DNA of 64,000 nucleotides, taken from assembly GCA_902760955.1 (NCBI GenBank), contig CACWIG010000001.1, positions 31,918 through 95,917 of the forward strand. Reading direction: 5' to 3'. A program made the position numbers and the translations under genes. This stretch comes from an uncultured Ruminococcus sp. (GTDB lineage: Bacteria > Bacillota > Clostridia > Monoglobales > Monoglobaceae). The notes under the pieces are model-generated. The model did no database searches. It was not told where the DNA came from and was given only the letters and a program-made list of their open reading frames with translations. This document shows positions 9,701 through 19,194 of this stretch, one piece after another (the stretch's first letter is position 1; each line of letters starts with the position of its first letter).

Positions 9701-11009
9701 AAAAAAGTACTATGAATTAAAGGGAATTACCGCACCTGAGGAGGAGCTTCTACGTATTTCAAGAGGTATTGTTGATGTTAAGCGAACAACAGGACAGCAC
9801 CCTGGCGGTATTATAGTATGCCCTAAAACTATGAATATTCACGACTTCTGTCCAATTCAGCACCCTGCCGACAAAAAGGATTCGGATATTATAACGACAC
9901 ACTTTGACTTCCACTCAATCCACGACAACCTTTTAAAGCTGGACATTCTCGGTCACGACGACCCTTCTACAATACGTATGTTGGAGGATTTAACAGGGAT
10001 AAACGCACTTGAACTGCCTCTTGATGACGAAAAGGTTATGAGCCTGTTTTCAAGCACAGAGGCTCTCGGCATTACTCCTGAGCAAATAGACAGCCCCGTA
10101 GGTACTTTCGGTATTCCTGAGTTTGGAACCTCCTTTGTACGAGGTATGTTAGTGGACACAAAACCTACCAAGTTTGTTGAACTTCTGATTATATCAGGTC
10201 TGTCACACGGCACTGACGTTTGGCTTAACAATGCTCAGGACCTTGTTAAAAACAAAACTGCTACTCTTTCTGAAGTTATTGGTCTGCGTGATGATATTAT
10301 GGTTTATCTTATTCAACACAACTTAGACCCAAGTATGTCCTTTAAGATAATGGAGTTTGTCAGAAAAGGACGTGCCGCAAAAGAGGGTATGCCCGAAGAA
10401 TACGAAAAGGCTATGATTGAAAACAACGTGCCTGATTGGTATATTCAATCCTGTAAAAAGATTAAGTATATGTTCCCTAAGGCACACGCCGCCGCATACG
10501 TTATGATGGCTCTGCGTATTGCTTACTTTAAGGTATACTATCCCGTAGAGTTCTACATAGCCTACTTTACTGTAAGAGCCGACCTTTTCGACGCCGCCAT
10601 AATGACACACGGGGTTGAAACAGTAAAAAGAGAAATGCAACGCATCAGTATGAGCGACACGCCCACCACAGCTAACGAAAAATCGCTCTATACAATACTT
10701 GAGCTTTGCCGAGAGATGTACGAACGGGGAATTGAGTTCCTGCCCGTTGATATATATGAGTCACACGCAGTTAAATTCCGTAAGGTTGACGGCAAAATTC
10801 TGCCGCCCCTTAACGCCTTTGCAGGCGTTGGGGAATCCGCCGCTTATTCGATTATGGAGGCGGCAAAACAGGGCAAATTCTTATCCATTGACGACCTGAA
10901 AAACCGTGCAGGAATAACGAAAGCAGTAATTGAAACGCTTAAGGAAAACGGCGTATTAAACGGCATTCCCGAGACAAGTCAGTTAGACTTTTTTGGTAAT
11001 ATATTCTAA
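6708..11009 (+). CDS. polC: DNA polymerase III alpha subunit, PolC type
   Basis: This is the replicative polymerase of low-GC Gram-positives, with built-in proofreading, at 1433 residues (typical). Domains in order are: N-terminal domain; OB fold (about 220-310); first half of the PHP domain (HLHT at 329-332); inserted DEDD 3'-5' exonuclease (VVFDIETTG with Asp419 and Glu421, VVAHNASFDCGF, HHRAVDDA); second PHP half; and the C-family polymerase. The polymerase has the PolC zinc module (CPNCK...CPECG), catalytic PDIDLNFSG (Asp954, Asp956) and GSRGSVGSS. An AAAGGAAG ribosome-binding site precedes the ATG. It is coupled to ispG. Confidence 0.97.
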   Translation: MQNGILDLFDRVSVKESFAQQLEKTEVISCKVDLEGNRIDISLLCDKPLCRLDLLEYSDAVMSVYHLSDIDISLSLPNFTPDEEYLNGLIDAFLYNCKVCQPFLASAKCTLDNDTVTVSEILGGETLLSRNNFCEFIRSAILKELGKDYDIALEFKNIDMDNFIAEHDKIEREISEKKAVRAVATEENTTIKSGLLYGRPIPTPAVPIISLSLAPDGASPETYVIAGEVLTLEIREIKGNERFGGGPRNSITFAVGDDSYACTCNIFADAERLSSVKKYVAEGKIVKVSGTYEFDKFARKPILKARSIELLESPPIPMDTAEEKRVELHLHTKMSAMDAVSSAGDLIKRAAKWGHKAIAITDHGVAQAFPDAHKAVSNIKKSGQDFKVIYGMEGYLINDCDSSSAFAALDPNADYVVFDIETTGLSASNCKITEIGAVKIEKGKAVDNFSQLINPEVHIPDNITDLTGISDDMVMDKPKIDEVLPKFLDFCKGCTVVAHNASFDCGFIRYNATALGLEFHNKIADTLLMSRELFPNEKKHSLDAVCDRLGVSLENHHRAVDDATATAEIFLKLMEIHSKSSSEYKEKNINSNPDMIRSLPRYHIILLAKNYVGLKNLYKLISCSNLKYFYKKPLLPKSVIEKHRDGIIIGSACEAGELYRSIIGKKSKEELKKIASFYDYLEIQPICNNSFMLRNGTVASEADLIDINKQIVALGDNLNIPTVATCDVHFMDKSDAIYRQVLLGAQGFSDADDQPMLYLRTTNEMLEEFSYLGEEKAYEVVVSNTNMIADMCEEIQPVKDGSYPPSIENCEEDLINMCHEKAHRIYGEVLPDIVQKRMDKELDCITKYGYSVMYMIAHKLVKKSNEAGYLVGSRGSVGSSFAAFLSDITEVNALCPHYICPNCKHSEWFEHGEYPTGIDMPDKLCPECGTKMKKDGLMIPFETFLGFKGDKVPDIDLNFSGEYQATAHKYVGELFGDEYVFKAGTISTIADKTAIGFAKKYYELKGITAPEEELLRISRGIVDVKRTTGQHPGGIIVCPKTMNIHDFCPIQHPADKKDSDIITTHFDFHSIHDNLLKLDILGHDDPSTIRMLEDLTGINALELPLDDEKVMSLFSSTEALGITPEQIDSPVGTFGIPEFGTSFVRGMLVDTKPTKFVELLIISGLSHGTDVWLNNAQDLVKNKTATLSEVIGLRDDIMVYLIQHNLDPSMSFKIMEFVRKGRAAKEGMPEEYEKAMIENNVPDWYIQSCKKIKYMFPKAHAAAYVMMALRIAYFKVYYPVEFYIAYFTVRADLFDAAIMTHGVETVKREMQRISMSDTPTTANEKSLYTILELCREMYERGIEFLPVDIYESHAVKFRKVDGKILPPLNAFAGVGESAAYSIMEAAKQGKFLSIDDLKNRAGITKAVIETLKENGVLNGIPETSQLDFFGNIF

Positions 11010-11038
11010 ATATAATCTATTACACAGAGGTGATACAA

Positions 11039-13192
11039 ATGACAATTAACGAACAGCTTGCAAAAGAGCTTGATTTAAAGCTATGGCAAGTAGAACATAC
11101 AGTTGCTCTTATCGACGAGGGCAACACCATACCCTTTATTGCAAGATACAGAAAGGAAGCAACGGGAGAGCTTGATGACGAAATCTTAAGAGTTCTCTCT
11201 GAAAGGCTTACTTATCTTCGCAATATGGAGGAAAGAAAGGCTGATGTAAAGCGTATTATAGAGGAACAAGGTAATCTGACACCTGAGCTTGCTGCCGCTA
11301 TTGATGCCTGTGTTAAGCTAACTGAAATTGAGGACATATACAGGCCATTCAGACCAAAACGCAAGACACGTGCTACCATTGCAAAAGCGAAAGGTTTACA
11401 GCCTTTGGCTGATATATTATACGCACAAAATCCCGAAGATACAGACATAGAAACAATCGCAGAACAATACATAAGCGAAGAAAAAGAGGTTGCCTCTGTC
11501 GGAGATGCCCTTCAAGGTGCAATGGATATTATTGCAGAGACAATATCCGACAACGCTGAACACAGAAAGAAAATCAGAGAAATTACCTTTTCAACAGGAC
11601 TTATCCAAAGCCTTGCGGCAAAGGAAGATGACAGCGTATATCGTATGTACTACGACTTTGCTGAGGCTTGCTCTAAAATTGCACCGCACCGCGTTCTTGC
11701 CATAGACAGAGGCGAAAAAGAAGGGTTCTTATCCGTCCATATAGAATGTGACACAGATAAGATATTAAATTATTTATTCAAGAAGGAATTAAAGAAAACG
11801 CCTTCCGCATCCACCCGATATGTTGAAGAAGCGGTTAAAGATGCGTACTCACGCTTGATTGAGCCATCAATAGAACGTGAAATACGCGGTGAGCTTACCG
11901 ATACTGCTCAGGAGCAGGCAATGACAGTATTTAAGGTTAATCTTAAAAATCTGCTTATGCAGCCGCCCATACCAAACAAGGTTGTAATAGGTCTTGACCC
12001 AGGATATCGTACAGGATGCAAAGTTGGAGTTGTTGACGGAACAGGCAAGGTATTGGACACAGGTGTTATATTTGTCACACATTCTGAGGCACAAAAACAA
12101 TCCGCCGCAGAATATATAAAAGGATTGATTGTAAAATATGACGTTGACCTGATATCAATCGGAAACGGTACCGCCTCAAAGGAAACAGAGATGTTTGCGG
12201 CAGAAGTTCTTAAATCTCTGCCCAACACAAAGGTAAAATATATTATTACAAACGAGGCAGGTGCGTCCGTATATTCAGCATCAAAGCTGGGTGCTGAGGA
12301 GTTTCCCGACTTTGATGTAACAAAGCGAAGTGCCATATCAATTGCACGCCGTGTTCAAGACCCCCTTGCCGAGCTTGTTAAAATTGAGCCAAAAGCCATT
12401 GGCGTCGGTCAATATCAGCACGATATGAACCAAAAACGTCTTGGCGAAATCTTAGGCGGTGTTGTGGAAGATGCTGTAAACAGCGTTGGCGCGGACTTAA
12501 ACACCGCATCTGCACCGCTTTTATCCCATATTTCAGGCATCTCGGGAGCCCTTGCCAAAAATATTGTCACTTACAGAGAAGAAAACGGAGCCTTTACCTC
12601 AAGGGCACAACTGAAAAAGGTTCCCAAGCTTGGTCCTAAAGCATTTGAACAATGTGCAGGCTTTTTGAGAATAAAAGACGGCAAAAACCCTCTCGACAAT
12701 ACCTCTGTTCACCCCGAAAGCTACAATGCGGCTAAAGTCATATTGGAAAAATGCGATTACACCGCCGCAGATATAAGCTCCAACAACCTTGGCGACTTGG
12801 CGGAAAAAGCAAAAAAGTACGGACTTGAGAAATTGGCAGAAGAGGCAGAAGTAGGTATTCCGACTTTAAACGACATTATAAATGAGCTTATAAAACCCGG
12901 GCGTGACCCACGTGACGAAGTTGAACAGCCTATACTAAAAACAGACGTTATGGGAATTGACGATTTGAAAGAAGGTATGATTTTAACAGGAACAGTCCGA
13001 AATGTAATAGATTTTGGTGCGTTTGTTGATATCGGTGTTCATCAGGACGGTTTGGTCCATATCTCTCAACTTGCCGATAAATATGTTAAGCATCCTATGG
13101 ATATCGTTTCAATCGGCGATATAGTTAAGGTTAAAGTTCTTGAGGTTGATACCCAGAAAAACAGAATAAGTCTGACTATGAAGGGACTGTAA
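11039..13192 (+). CDS. Tex family RNA-binding transcription accessory protein
   Basis: Tex proteins are conserved cytoplasmic nucleic-acid-binding factors. At 717 residues the length is normal. The N terminus is helical (IPFIARYRKEATGELDDE), the YqgF/RNase H-like domain begins near IGLDPGYRTGCK, helix-hairpin-helix repeats follow (ISGALAKNIVTYRE, LKKVPKLGPKAFEQCAGF), and the C-terminal S1 domain is intact (GMILTGTVRNVIDFGAFVDI). The ATG at 11039 has AGAGGTGAT upstream; a GTG three codons earlier is less likely. The parS sites begin 8 bp after the stop. Confidence 0.94.
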   Translation: MTINEQLAKELDLKLWQVEHTVALIDEGNTIPFIARYRKEATGELDDEILRVLSERLTYLRNMEERKADVKRIIEEQGNLTPELAAAIDACVKLTEIEDIYRPFRPKRKTRATIAKAKGLQPLADILYAQNPEDTDIETIAEQYISEEKEVASVGDALQGAMDIIAETISDNAEHRKKIREITFSTGLIQSLAAKEDDSVYRMYYDFAEACSKIAPHRVLAIDRGEKEGFLSVHIECDTDKILNYLFKKELKKTPSASTRYVEEAVKDAYSRLIEPSIEREIRGELTDTAQEQAMTVFKVNLKNLLMQPPIPNKVVIGLDPGYRTGCKVGVVDGTGKVLDTGVIFVTHSEAQKQSAAEYIKGLIVKYDVDLISIGNGTASKETEMFAAEVLKSLPNTKVKYIITNEAGASVYSASKLGAEEFPDFDVTKRSAISIARRVQDPLAELVKIEPKAIGVGQYQHDMNQKRLGEILGGVVEDAVNSVGADLNTASAPLLSHISGISGALAKNIVTYREENGAFTSRAQLKKVPKLGPKAFEQCAGFLRIKDGKNPLDNTSVHPESYNAAKVILEKCDYTAADISSNNLGDLAEKAKKYGLEKLAEEAEVGIPTLNDIINELIKPGRDPRDEVEQPILKTDVMGIDDLKEGMILTGTVRNVIDFGAFVDIGVHQDGLVHISQLADKYVKHPMDIVSIGDIVKVKVLEVDTQKNRISLTMKGL

Positions 13193-13200
13193 AACGACAA

Positions 13201-13216
13201 TGTTTCACGTGAAACA
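13201..13216. promoter_or_regulatory. parS centromere site 1
   Basis: TGTTTCACGTGAAACA is a perfect 16-bp palindrome matching the Bacillus-type parS consensus. It lies just upstream of parA and is the expected loading site of the ParB encoded here. Confidence 0.95.
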
Positions 13217-13236
13217 CAACAAACAGACATAAAATT

Positions 13237-13252
13237 TGTTTCACGTGAAACA
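13237..13252. promoter_or_regulatory. parS centromere site 2
   Basis: A second identical 16-bp parS palindrome, TGTTTCACGTGAAACA, has its centre 36 bp from the first. Confidence 0.95.
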
Positions 13253-13268
13253 TTTATTATTTTTTTCT

Positions 13269-13306
13269 AAATACAAGGCTATAAAGCCTTGTATTTTCTT
13301 TTTTTC
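13269..13306 (+). terminator. Intrinsic terminator after tex
   Basis: AATACAAGGCT / AGCCTTGTATT is an 11-bp perfect stem with an ATAA loop, followed by TTCTTTTTTT. It separates tex from parA and lies just downstream of the two parS sites. Confidence 0.88.
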
Positions 13307-13346
13307 TGTGGTATTATATATGTATTAAGTATTTAAGAGGTGCGAT

Positions 13347-14111
13347 ATGGCGAAAGTTATTGCAATAGCAAATCAAAAAGGCGGTGTAGGCAAAACAACA
13401 ACCTCAGTAAACCTTAGTGCTTGTCTTGGACTTCGCAAGAAAAAGGTTCTTGTAATTGATGCCGACCCACAAGGAAACACAACAGCAGGATTGGGCGTTT
13501 CAGTTGATGATGACGCTCTTACAACATATGATTGCATTGTAGGTGATACCTCTATCGAAGAGGCAATGATAAAGACAGATTATGATAATCTTTGGGTTTG
13601 CCCAGGTTCTATATCCCTTGCGGGAGCAGAGGTAGAGCTTGTTGAAGTTGAAAAAAGAGAATATTGTTTAAAAAATAAGATTGATGAGACACGTGATGAT
13701 TTTGATTTTATAATTATTGATTGTCCGCCTTCCCTTGGTCTTATTACTATTAACTGTCTTTGCGGTGCTGACAGCGTTCTTATTCCTATTCAATGCGAAT
13801 ATTACGCTTTGGAGGGCTTGAGTCAGCTTACAAAAACAGTTAAAACAATGAAACAGCATCTCAATAAAGGATTGAAAATAGAGGGTGTTCTTTTAACAAT
13901 GTACGACTCACGCACAAAGCTGTCGGGATTGGTTGTTGACGAAGTAAAAAAATACTTCGGTTCAACAGTATATGATACGCTTATTCCACGCAATGTTCGT
14001 TTATCGGAAGCTCCGAGCTATGGTCAACCCATTATAGCCTATGACAAAAATTCAAAGGGTGCTAAGTGTTATAAAAAACTTGCACTTGAAGTTGTAAAAA
14101 GAAATTCCTGA
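13347..14111 (+). CDS. parA: ParA/Soj chromosome partitioning ATPase
   Basis: This is a deviant Walker-A ATPase that works with ParB-parS in origin segregation and replication control. Its 254 residues include KGGVGKTT (residues 11-18), the switch I-like DADPQGN and Walker B FIIIDCPPS. An AGAGGTG ribosome-binding site precedes the ATG. parB follows in the same operon after 34 bp, and both nearby parS sites support a chromosomal rather than plasmid system. Confidence 0.95.
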   Translation: MAKVIAIANQKGGVGKTTTSVNLSACLGLRKKKVLVIDADPQGNTTAGLGVSVDDDALTTYDCIVGDTSIEEAMIKTDYDNLWVCPGSISLAGAEVELVEVEKREYCLKNKIDETRDDFDFIIIDCPPSLGLITINCLCGADSVLIPIQCEYYALEGLSQLTKTVKTMKQHLNKGLKIEGVLLTMYDSRTKLSGLVVDEVKKYFGSTVYDTLIPRNVRLSEAPSYGQPIIAYDKNSKGAKCYKKLALEVVKRNS

Positions 14112-14145
14112 TTATTAGATAATTATTTGAAAGGAAAGTGATTAA

Positions 14146-15027
14146 ATGGCTGAAAAGAAAGTTAAGAAGTCTGCACTTGGCAAAGGGCTTGGCTCATTGT
14201 TTCCCGATAATGCCGAAGAATTAATTGATGAAATTAAAAGCGAAAAATTATCCAATACAATTCCTCTTGCCGATATTGAGCCAAATAAAAATCAGCCGAG
14301 AAAGAGCTTTGATAAAGAAAAATTGGAGGCATTGGCAGACTCTATTAAGGAACACGGCGTTGTGTCACCTATAATAGTAACCCCTTCTAAAAACGGGACT
14401 TATAAGATTGTTGCAGGCGAGAGAAGATGGCGTGCCGCAAGGCTTGCAGGTTTGCGTGAAGTTCCTTGCATAGTAAAAGACTTTGATGAAAAGGAAGCAT
14501 CTGAAATTGCTCTTGTGGAAAACCTTCAGCGTGATGACCTAAATCCAATAGAGGAGTCTGACGGTTATCGATATTTGATGGAGCGTTTCTCACTCACACA
14601 GGATGAAGTGGCACAAAAGGTTGGCAAGAGCAGAAGTGCAGTTGCTAATTCCCTGCGTCTTTCAAATCTGTGCGATGATGTCAAAAAACTCGTTCAGGAG
14701 GACAAGCTGACACAAGGACACGCAAGAGCATTACTGCCGTTATCTGACGACAAGCAGATTGAACTTGCACAAAAAATAATTGACGGAGATTTAAACGTCA
14801 GACAAACTGAGGCTTTGGTGAAGTCCGCATCAACAACACAAAACAAGTCTTCACACAAAACATCAAACCCTCTTACTCAAAAATACTATAAAGAGCTTGA
14901 AAGTACCCTGTCGTCAAGATTTGGCACAAAGGTAAAAATCAGTGAGGGTTCCAAAAAAGGAAAAATCGAAATCGAATATTACAGCAAAGACGATTTAGAG
15001 AGAATTTTATTTGAACTTAAACGCTGA
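14146..15027 (+). CDS. parB: ParB/Spo0J centromere-binding CTPase
   Basis: ParB loads at parS, switches with CTP to a sliding clamp and stimulates ParA. At 293 residues it has: the N-terminal ParA-activating motif (LGKGLGSLFPD); the CTP-binding ParB/Srx fold with box II GERRWRAA and ENLQRDDLNPIEE; the helix-turn-helix (TQDEVAQKVGKSRSAVANSL) that reads parS; and a C-terminal dimerisation region. An AAAGGAAAG ribosome-binding site precedes the ATG. Confidence 0.95.
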   Translation: MAEKKVKKSALGKGLGSLFPDNAEELIDEIKSEKLSNTIPLADIEPNKNQPRKSFDKEKLEALADSIKEHGVVSPIIVTPSKNGTYKIVAGERRWRAARLAGLREVPCIVKDFDEKEASEIALVENLQRDDLNPIEESDGYRYLMERFSLTQDEVAQKVGKSRSAVANSLRLSNLCDDVKKLVQEDKLTQGHARALLPLSDDKQIELAQKIIDGDLNVRQTEALVKSASTTQNKSSHKTSNPLTQKYYKELESTLSSRFGTKVKISEGSKKGKIEIEYYSKDDLERILFELKR

Positions 15028-15211
15028 TTTTCTGTTTCGACATTTTTCGACACTTCAAAACAGTATCTATTTTGGCAAAAACAGATACGAGCTATAAATT
15101 AATATTAAAAATCACAAAAATTGATTTAAGACACGATTTTGAGCTTGTTAGTCACTTGCTCAAATATTGAATGATTTACAACTGCAAAATAATAAAAAAG
15201 AGGCGATAACT

Positions 15212-15622
15212 TTGGGTAAAGATAAAAAAGGCGAAAAAAAACTTGCATCTTACGCAATTGTACTTATCTTGATGGTAATAATTGTAATTATAATTGCTTC
15301 TATGGCTGATGACCGTGAAAGAACATTTCAAACGCAAATCGACCAGACAACACAGACTAATATGACAATACAAGATGAGATTGTTGGGTTGAAAGATGAA
15401 AATTATAAATTAAAGCAACAAATTGACACACTTCAGCCTAAGGCAGAGAATAATGATAAGATTGCTGAACAATTACCGATTTTAAATGAGGTTATTCAGT
15501 TATTTAATGACGGAAAAATCGAAGAGGCAAACGCAAAATATGCAGAGATAAATTCTGCTGAAATTTCCGAGTCGCTTGTGGAATTATATAATTCAATCGG
15601 AGAAATAATTGCTGTTCAGTGA
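15212..15622 (+). CDS. Small membrane protein with coiled coil (unknown function)
   Basis: I do not recognise a family. The best start is TTG at 15212, with AGAGG 8 nt upstream (136 residues). An ATG at 15167 has no ribosome-binding site. The product has a short Lys-rich cytoplasmic tail, one transmembrane helix (ASYAIVLILMVIIVIIIASM), then an extracellular coiled coil (TIQDEIVGLKDENYKLKQQI) and a helical tail that includes a TPR-like FNDGKIEEANAKYAEI. It lies between parB and serS on the same strand. A divisome or envelope role would be a guess. Confidence 0.7.
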   Translation: MGKDKKGEKKLASYAIVLILMVIIVIIIASMADDRERTFQTQIDQTTQTNMTIQDEIVGLKDENYKLKQQIDTLQPKAENNDKIAEQLPILNEVIQLFNDGKIEEANAKYAEINSAEISESLVELYNSIGEIIAVQ

Positions 15623-15667
15623 TATTGTACAAAGATAATGATTTAAAAATAAGAAAGGAAATATAAA

Positions 15668-16948
15668 ATGATTGATTTAAAACTTGTAAGAACAGAAACC
15701 GAAAAAGTTAAAAAGGCACTTTCACGCAGAAAGGAAGTTGTAGATATTGACGGACTTTTAGAGCTTGACTCTAAACGCCGTGAACTGACATATGAGGTTG
15801 AACAGAAAAAAGCTCAGCAGAATACTGTTTCCAAGCAAATTCCTGCACTTAAGAAAGCAGGGGAGGACACAACCGCTATATTTGAAGAAATGAAGAATTT
15901 GTCTGAGTCAATAAAAGAAACAGACGAAAAAATCCACGAGCTTGACGAGAAAATTCAAACAATAATGTATTCAATTCCGAATATTCCTAACGATACTGTT
16001 CCCGACGGCGACACAGACGAAGACAATGTTGAAGTTCGTCGTTTTATGGAGCCTACAAAATTTGATTTTGAACCAAAGGCTCATTGGGATTTAGGTGCTG
16101 ATTTAGGTATACTTGACCCCGAAACAGCCGCTAAAATAACAGGTACACGTTTTACTGTTTATAAAGACTTAGGTGCACGCCTTGAACGTGCTATTATGAA
16201 CTTCTATCTTGATACTCACACGTCAAGAAACGGCTATGAAGAAATCTTCCCGCCGTTTATGGTTCACAGAAACAGTATGGTAGGTACAGGTCAGTTGCCA
16301 AAGTTTGAAGAAGATGCATTTAAAGTAGCAAATACCGAATATTTCCTTGTTCCGACCGCTGAAGTTCCTGTTACAAATATGCACAGAGATGAGATACTTG
16401 ACGGAAATAAACTCCCTCTTAAATATTGTGCATATACCGCTTGTTTCCGTGCAGAAGCAGGCTCTGCAGGCCGTGATACAAGAGGTTTAATCCGTCAGCA
16501 TCAGTTCAATAAGGTTGAATTGGTTAAATTCACAAAGCCTGAGGACTCATATGCTGAGCTTGAAAAGCTGGTAAATGACGCTGAATCTGTACTTCAGCTT
16601 TTAAAACTTCCTTACAGAGTTGTTAAAATCTGTATTGGCGACTTAGGTTTTACTGCGGCTATGAAATATGATATAGAGGTTTGGATGCCAAGCTACAATC
16701 GTTTTGTAGAGATTTCTTCTTGCAGTAACTTTGAGGACTTCCAGGCTCGCCGTGCAAACATTAAGTTTAAAAATTCACCTAAGGACAAGGCACAGCTTGT
16801 TCATACATTAAACGGCTCTGGCGTTGCAATCGGCAGAACAACCGCGGCTATTTTAGAAAACTATCAGAACGCTGACGGAAGTATTACAATTCCCGAAGTT
16901 CTCCGTCCTTATATGGGTGGCCTTGAAAAAATTGAAGTTAATAAATAA
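15668..16948 (+). CDS. serS: Seryl-tRNA synthetase
   Basis: This class II synthetase charges tRNA-Ser (426 residues). The N-terminal antiparallel coiled-coil arm that contacts the tRNA long arm (residues ~30-105) is followed by the catalytic core. Motif 2 is visible ([19 protein letters not shown]), as is motif 3 ([20 protein letters not shown]). The ATG has AAGAAAGGAAAT upstream. The stop overlaps the next start by one base (TAATG), so the ABC ATPase is translationally coupled to it. Confidence 0.96.
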   Translation: MIDLKLVRTETEKVKKALSRRKEVVDIDGLLELDSKRRELTYEVEQKKAQQNTVSKQIPALKKAGEDTTAIFEEMKNLSESIKETDEKIHELDEKIQTIMYSIPNIPNDTVPDGDTDEDNVEVRRFMEPTKFDFEPKAHWDLGADLGILDPETAAKITGTRFTVYKDLGARLERAIMNFYLDTHTSRNGYEEIFPPFMVHRNSMVGTGQLPKFEEDAFKVANTEYFLVPTAEVPVTNMHRDEILDGNKLPLKYCAYTACFRAEAGSAGRDTRGLIRQHQFNKVELVKFTKPEDSYAELEKLVNDAESVLQLLKLPYRVVKICIGDLGFTAAMKYDIEVWMPSYNRFVEISSCSNFEDFQARRANIKFKNSPKDKAQLVHTLNGSGVAIGRTTAAILENYQNADGSITIPEVLRPYMGGLEKIEVNK

Positions 16949-18075
16949 TGATTGTTTCAGCAAATAACTTGACTAAAGTATATAATAACAAGCCTCTGCA
17001 TAAAAATGCGGCAGGCTTGTTTGCAATACAGAACATAAGTTTTGAAATTGACAAAGGTGAATGTGTGGGCATTATCGGAACAAACGGCTCAGGCAAATCA
17101 ACATTGCTTAAAGTTTTGTGCGGAATAACCTCACCGACAAGTGGCGAATATTCCGTAAACGGCAGAATTTCTGCTCTTTTGGAGCTTGGAACGGGCTTTA
17201 ACCCGGAATATAACGGAATTTCTAACATATACTTAAATGGGGCAATTCAAGGTCTTTCAAAAAAAGAGATTAAAAATATTATTCCCGAAATATGCGAATT
17301 TTCAGAACTTGGCGATTTTATAAACGCACCTATCAAGACATATTCAGACGGAATGTTTTTGAGGTTGGCTTTTGCCTGTGCAATAGCTTTAAAACCTGAT
17401 GTTCTGATTATTGACGAGGCATTGGCGGTAGGTGACTTTAAATTCAGACAAAAGTGCTTTGCCAAAATAGAGGAACTTCGCAAAGGCGGTGTCACAATAC
17501 TGATGGTAAGTCACGATATTGACATTATACGCCGTTTTGGTGACAGAACAATATGGCTTGATAAAGGTGTTCTGCAAGCAGACGGCGATACTCGCACTGT
17601 CAGTTCTGCCTATATGGAAAGCATTACAGGCTGTCCCGACGGCAGTACCTTAATCAGTACAAAAAATCATTTCGGTTCTGTGGTGGGTTCGGTTAAATCA
17701 GTTGAAATTCTCCCATTTATCTCAACGGGTGAAAGCTGCAAAATATCGTGCATCTTTAATATTCCAAACGGAATTGATATAGCCAATACCGCTTTGTCCG
17801 TATCGGTCAAAAACGTATTCGGACTTGATTTATTTGTTTTGTCAACCTATGACAACAATATAAATTTCACGCATTACGGCAAGCATAACATTTCCTTTGA
17901 ATTTATATGCAATCTGTGTCCTGGAAGGTACTCTCTCAGCGTTTCCCTTGAGGACAGGTCAACCGTGCCTATAAAATATTATGACTACTTTGATTGCGCC
18001 GCTGTTTTTGATGTCATATCCGATAAAAATTATTTTGGTGTTTTTCATACCGATTGCAAAATTGATTTAGAGTAA
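16948..18075 (+). CDS. Wzt/TagH-type polysaccharide export ABC transporter ATP-binding protein
   Basis: This is the nucleotide-binding subunit of an exporter for lipid-linked polysaccharide or teichoic acid. Its 375 residues include Walker A GTNGSGKST, the signature region (KTYSDGMFLRLAFA) and Walker B DVLIIDEALAVGD, the DEALAVGD form being typical of Wzt/TagH. From about residue 240 a Wzt_C-like beta domain follows, which in Wzt proteins recognises the modified glycan end. No permease partner (Wzm/TagG) is adjacent or elsewhere in the window. Two glycosyltransferases follow on the same strand. Confidence 0.88.
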   Translation: MIVSANNLTKVYNNKPLHKNAAGLFAIQNISFEIDKGECVGIIGTNGSGKSTLLKVLCGITSPTSGEYSVNGRISALLELGTGFNPEYNGISNIYLNGAIQGLSKKEIKNIIPEICEFSELGDFINAPIKTYSDGMFLRLAFACAIALKPDVLIIDEALAVGDFKFRQKCFAKIEELRKGGVTILMVSHDIDIIRRFGDRTIWLDKGVLQADGDTRTVSSAYMESITGCPDGSTLISTKNHFGSVVGSVKSVEILPFISTGESCKISCIFNIPNGIDIANTALSVSVKNVFGLDLFVLSTYDNNINFTHYGKHNISFEFICNLCPGRYSLSVSLEDRSTVPIKYYDYFDCAAVFDVISDKNYFGVFHTDCKIDLE

Positions 18076-18099
18076 AACACTTTTAAGGAGTCAATATTT

Positions 18100-19158
18100 A
18101 TGAAGAAGAACAAGGCAAACATTTCTCTTAAAAATTTGTCCGATTATGATAATATCGGCTTTTTCCTGTCTTTGAAAAAGGGACTTTGCGAATTGCTTAT
18201 TCGACGTTTTAATAAGAGAATAAAGAATAAAAAGCCTGCAACCAAAACATCATATAATGATTTGGTTTCGGTAATCATTTGCACCTCCAATCGTTGCGAA
18301 CAATCTGTTGACTCTGTAAAATCAATATTAAATCAAAGCTTAGACCCTGAGAAGTACGAAATAATTTTGGTCAATAACTCAAAAACAGTCATTCCCGATA
18401 ACTATTATTCGGACAGAGTAAAAATCGTATCGGAGCCTTCTCTCGGTCTTTCAAACGCTCGAAATACAGGTGCCGCCGCCGCAAAGGGTGAATACCTTTT
18501 ATACATAGATGATGATGCTGTAGCAGACGAAAATTTGTTATCTGCAATCTATTATTCATTTAAAGAACATAGCAAAATTTCAATTATCGGCGGTCAGATT
18601 ATTTTAGAGCTCCCCGACCCTAAACCTAACGTGTTTTTAGAGGGCAGAGAGTCGGTCTGGAGTGGCTACACAGTTCCCTATAAAATTTTCAGGGAGGTCC
18701 GCGAGCAGTATGAGTTCCCCTATGGTGCCTGTTTTGCAGTAAAACATTCGGTGCTTGATGCATTGGGCGGATTTTCAACAGAATACGGAAGATGTGGAAA
18801 TAACTATGCAGGCGGTGAAGAAACGGCATTGTGCTTTAAAGCACAAAAATTAGGTTTTAAAATAGGGATTGAGCCTAATGCATATGTCCGCCATTGTGTT
18901 GCGGAAAAGAGGTTTTCCAAGGAGCATATCCAAAAAACGATTTACGAGGGAATAATGACCACATATCGTTTGTGCTGTGATGGTTATACTCCCTACAAAT
19001 GGACTCACTCATATATAAACGAAAGAATAAAAATACTGCATTCAGAGATAGAACTGTTAAAAAAGCAGTATAAAGCCTTGCCTGTATTCTACAAGGAATG
19101 TGAACTTGATGCTTTTCAAGATATAAAAAATATGATTGTAAGTGAAAAACATAAATAA
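18100..19158 (+). CDS. Family 2 glycosyltransferase
   Basis: This is an inverting GT-A glycosyltransferase, probably for cell-surface glycan (352 residues). It shows the GT2 start VSVIICTSNR, the conserved LSNARNTGAAAAKGEYLLYI segment and the metal-binding DDDA. Later it has an EE pair (GGEETALCFKAQKLG), typical of the catalytic base region, and a helical C terminus. It follows the export ATPase by 24 bp with an AAGGAG ribosome-binding site. The sugar donor and acceptor cannot be told from sequence. Confidence 0.85.
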   Translation: MKKNKANISLKNLSDYDNIGFFLSLKKGLCELLIRRFNKRIKNKKPATKTSYNDLVSVIICTSNRCEQSVDSVKSILNQSLDPEKYEIILVNNSKTVIPDNYYSDRVKIVSEPSLGLSNARNTGAAAAKGEYLLYIDDDAVADENLLSAIYYSFKEHSKISIIGGQIILELPDPKPNVFLEGRESVWSGYTVPYKIFREVREQYEFPYGACFAVKHSVLDALGGFSTEYGRCGNNYAGGEETALCFKAQKLGFKIGIEPNAYVRHCVAEKRFSKEHIQKTIYEGIMTTYRLCCDGYTPYKWTHSYINERIKILHSEIELLKKQYKALPVFYKECELDAFQDIKNMIVSEKHK

Positions 19159-19194
19159 TTTGCTGATATGAGTTAGCGGAACGGAGAATAGACT

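Noticed and set aside
15028..15667. T-box leader for serS
   Set aside because: No T-box motif or specifier-loop structure is visible, and a small gene occupies most of the interval.
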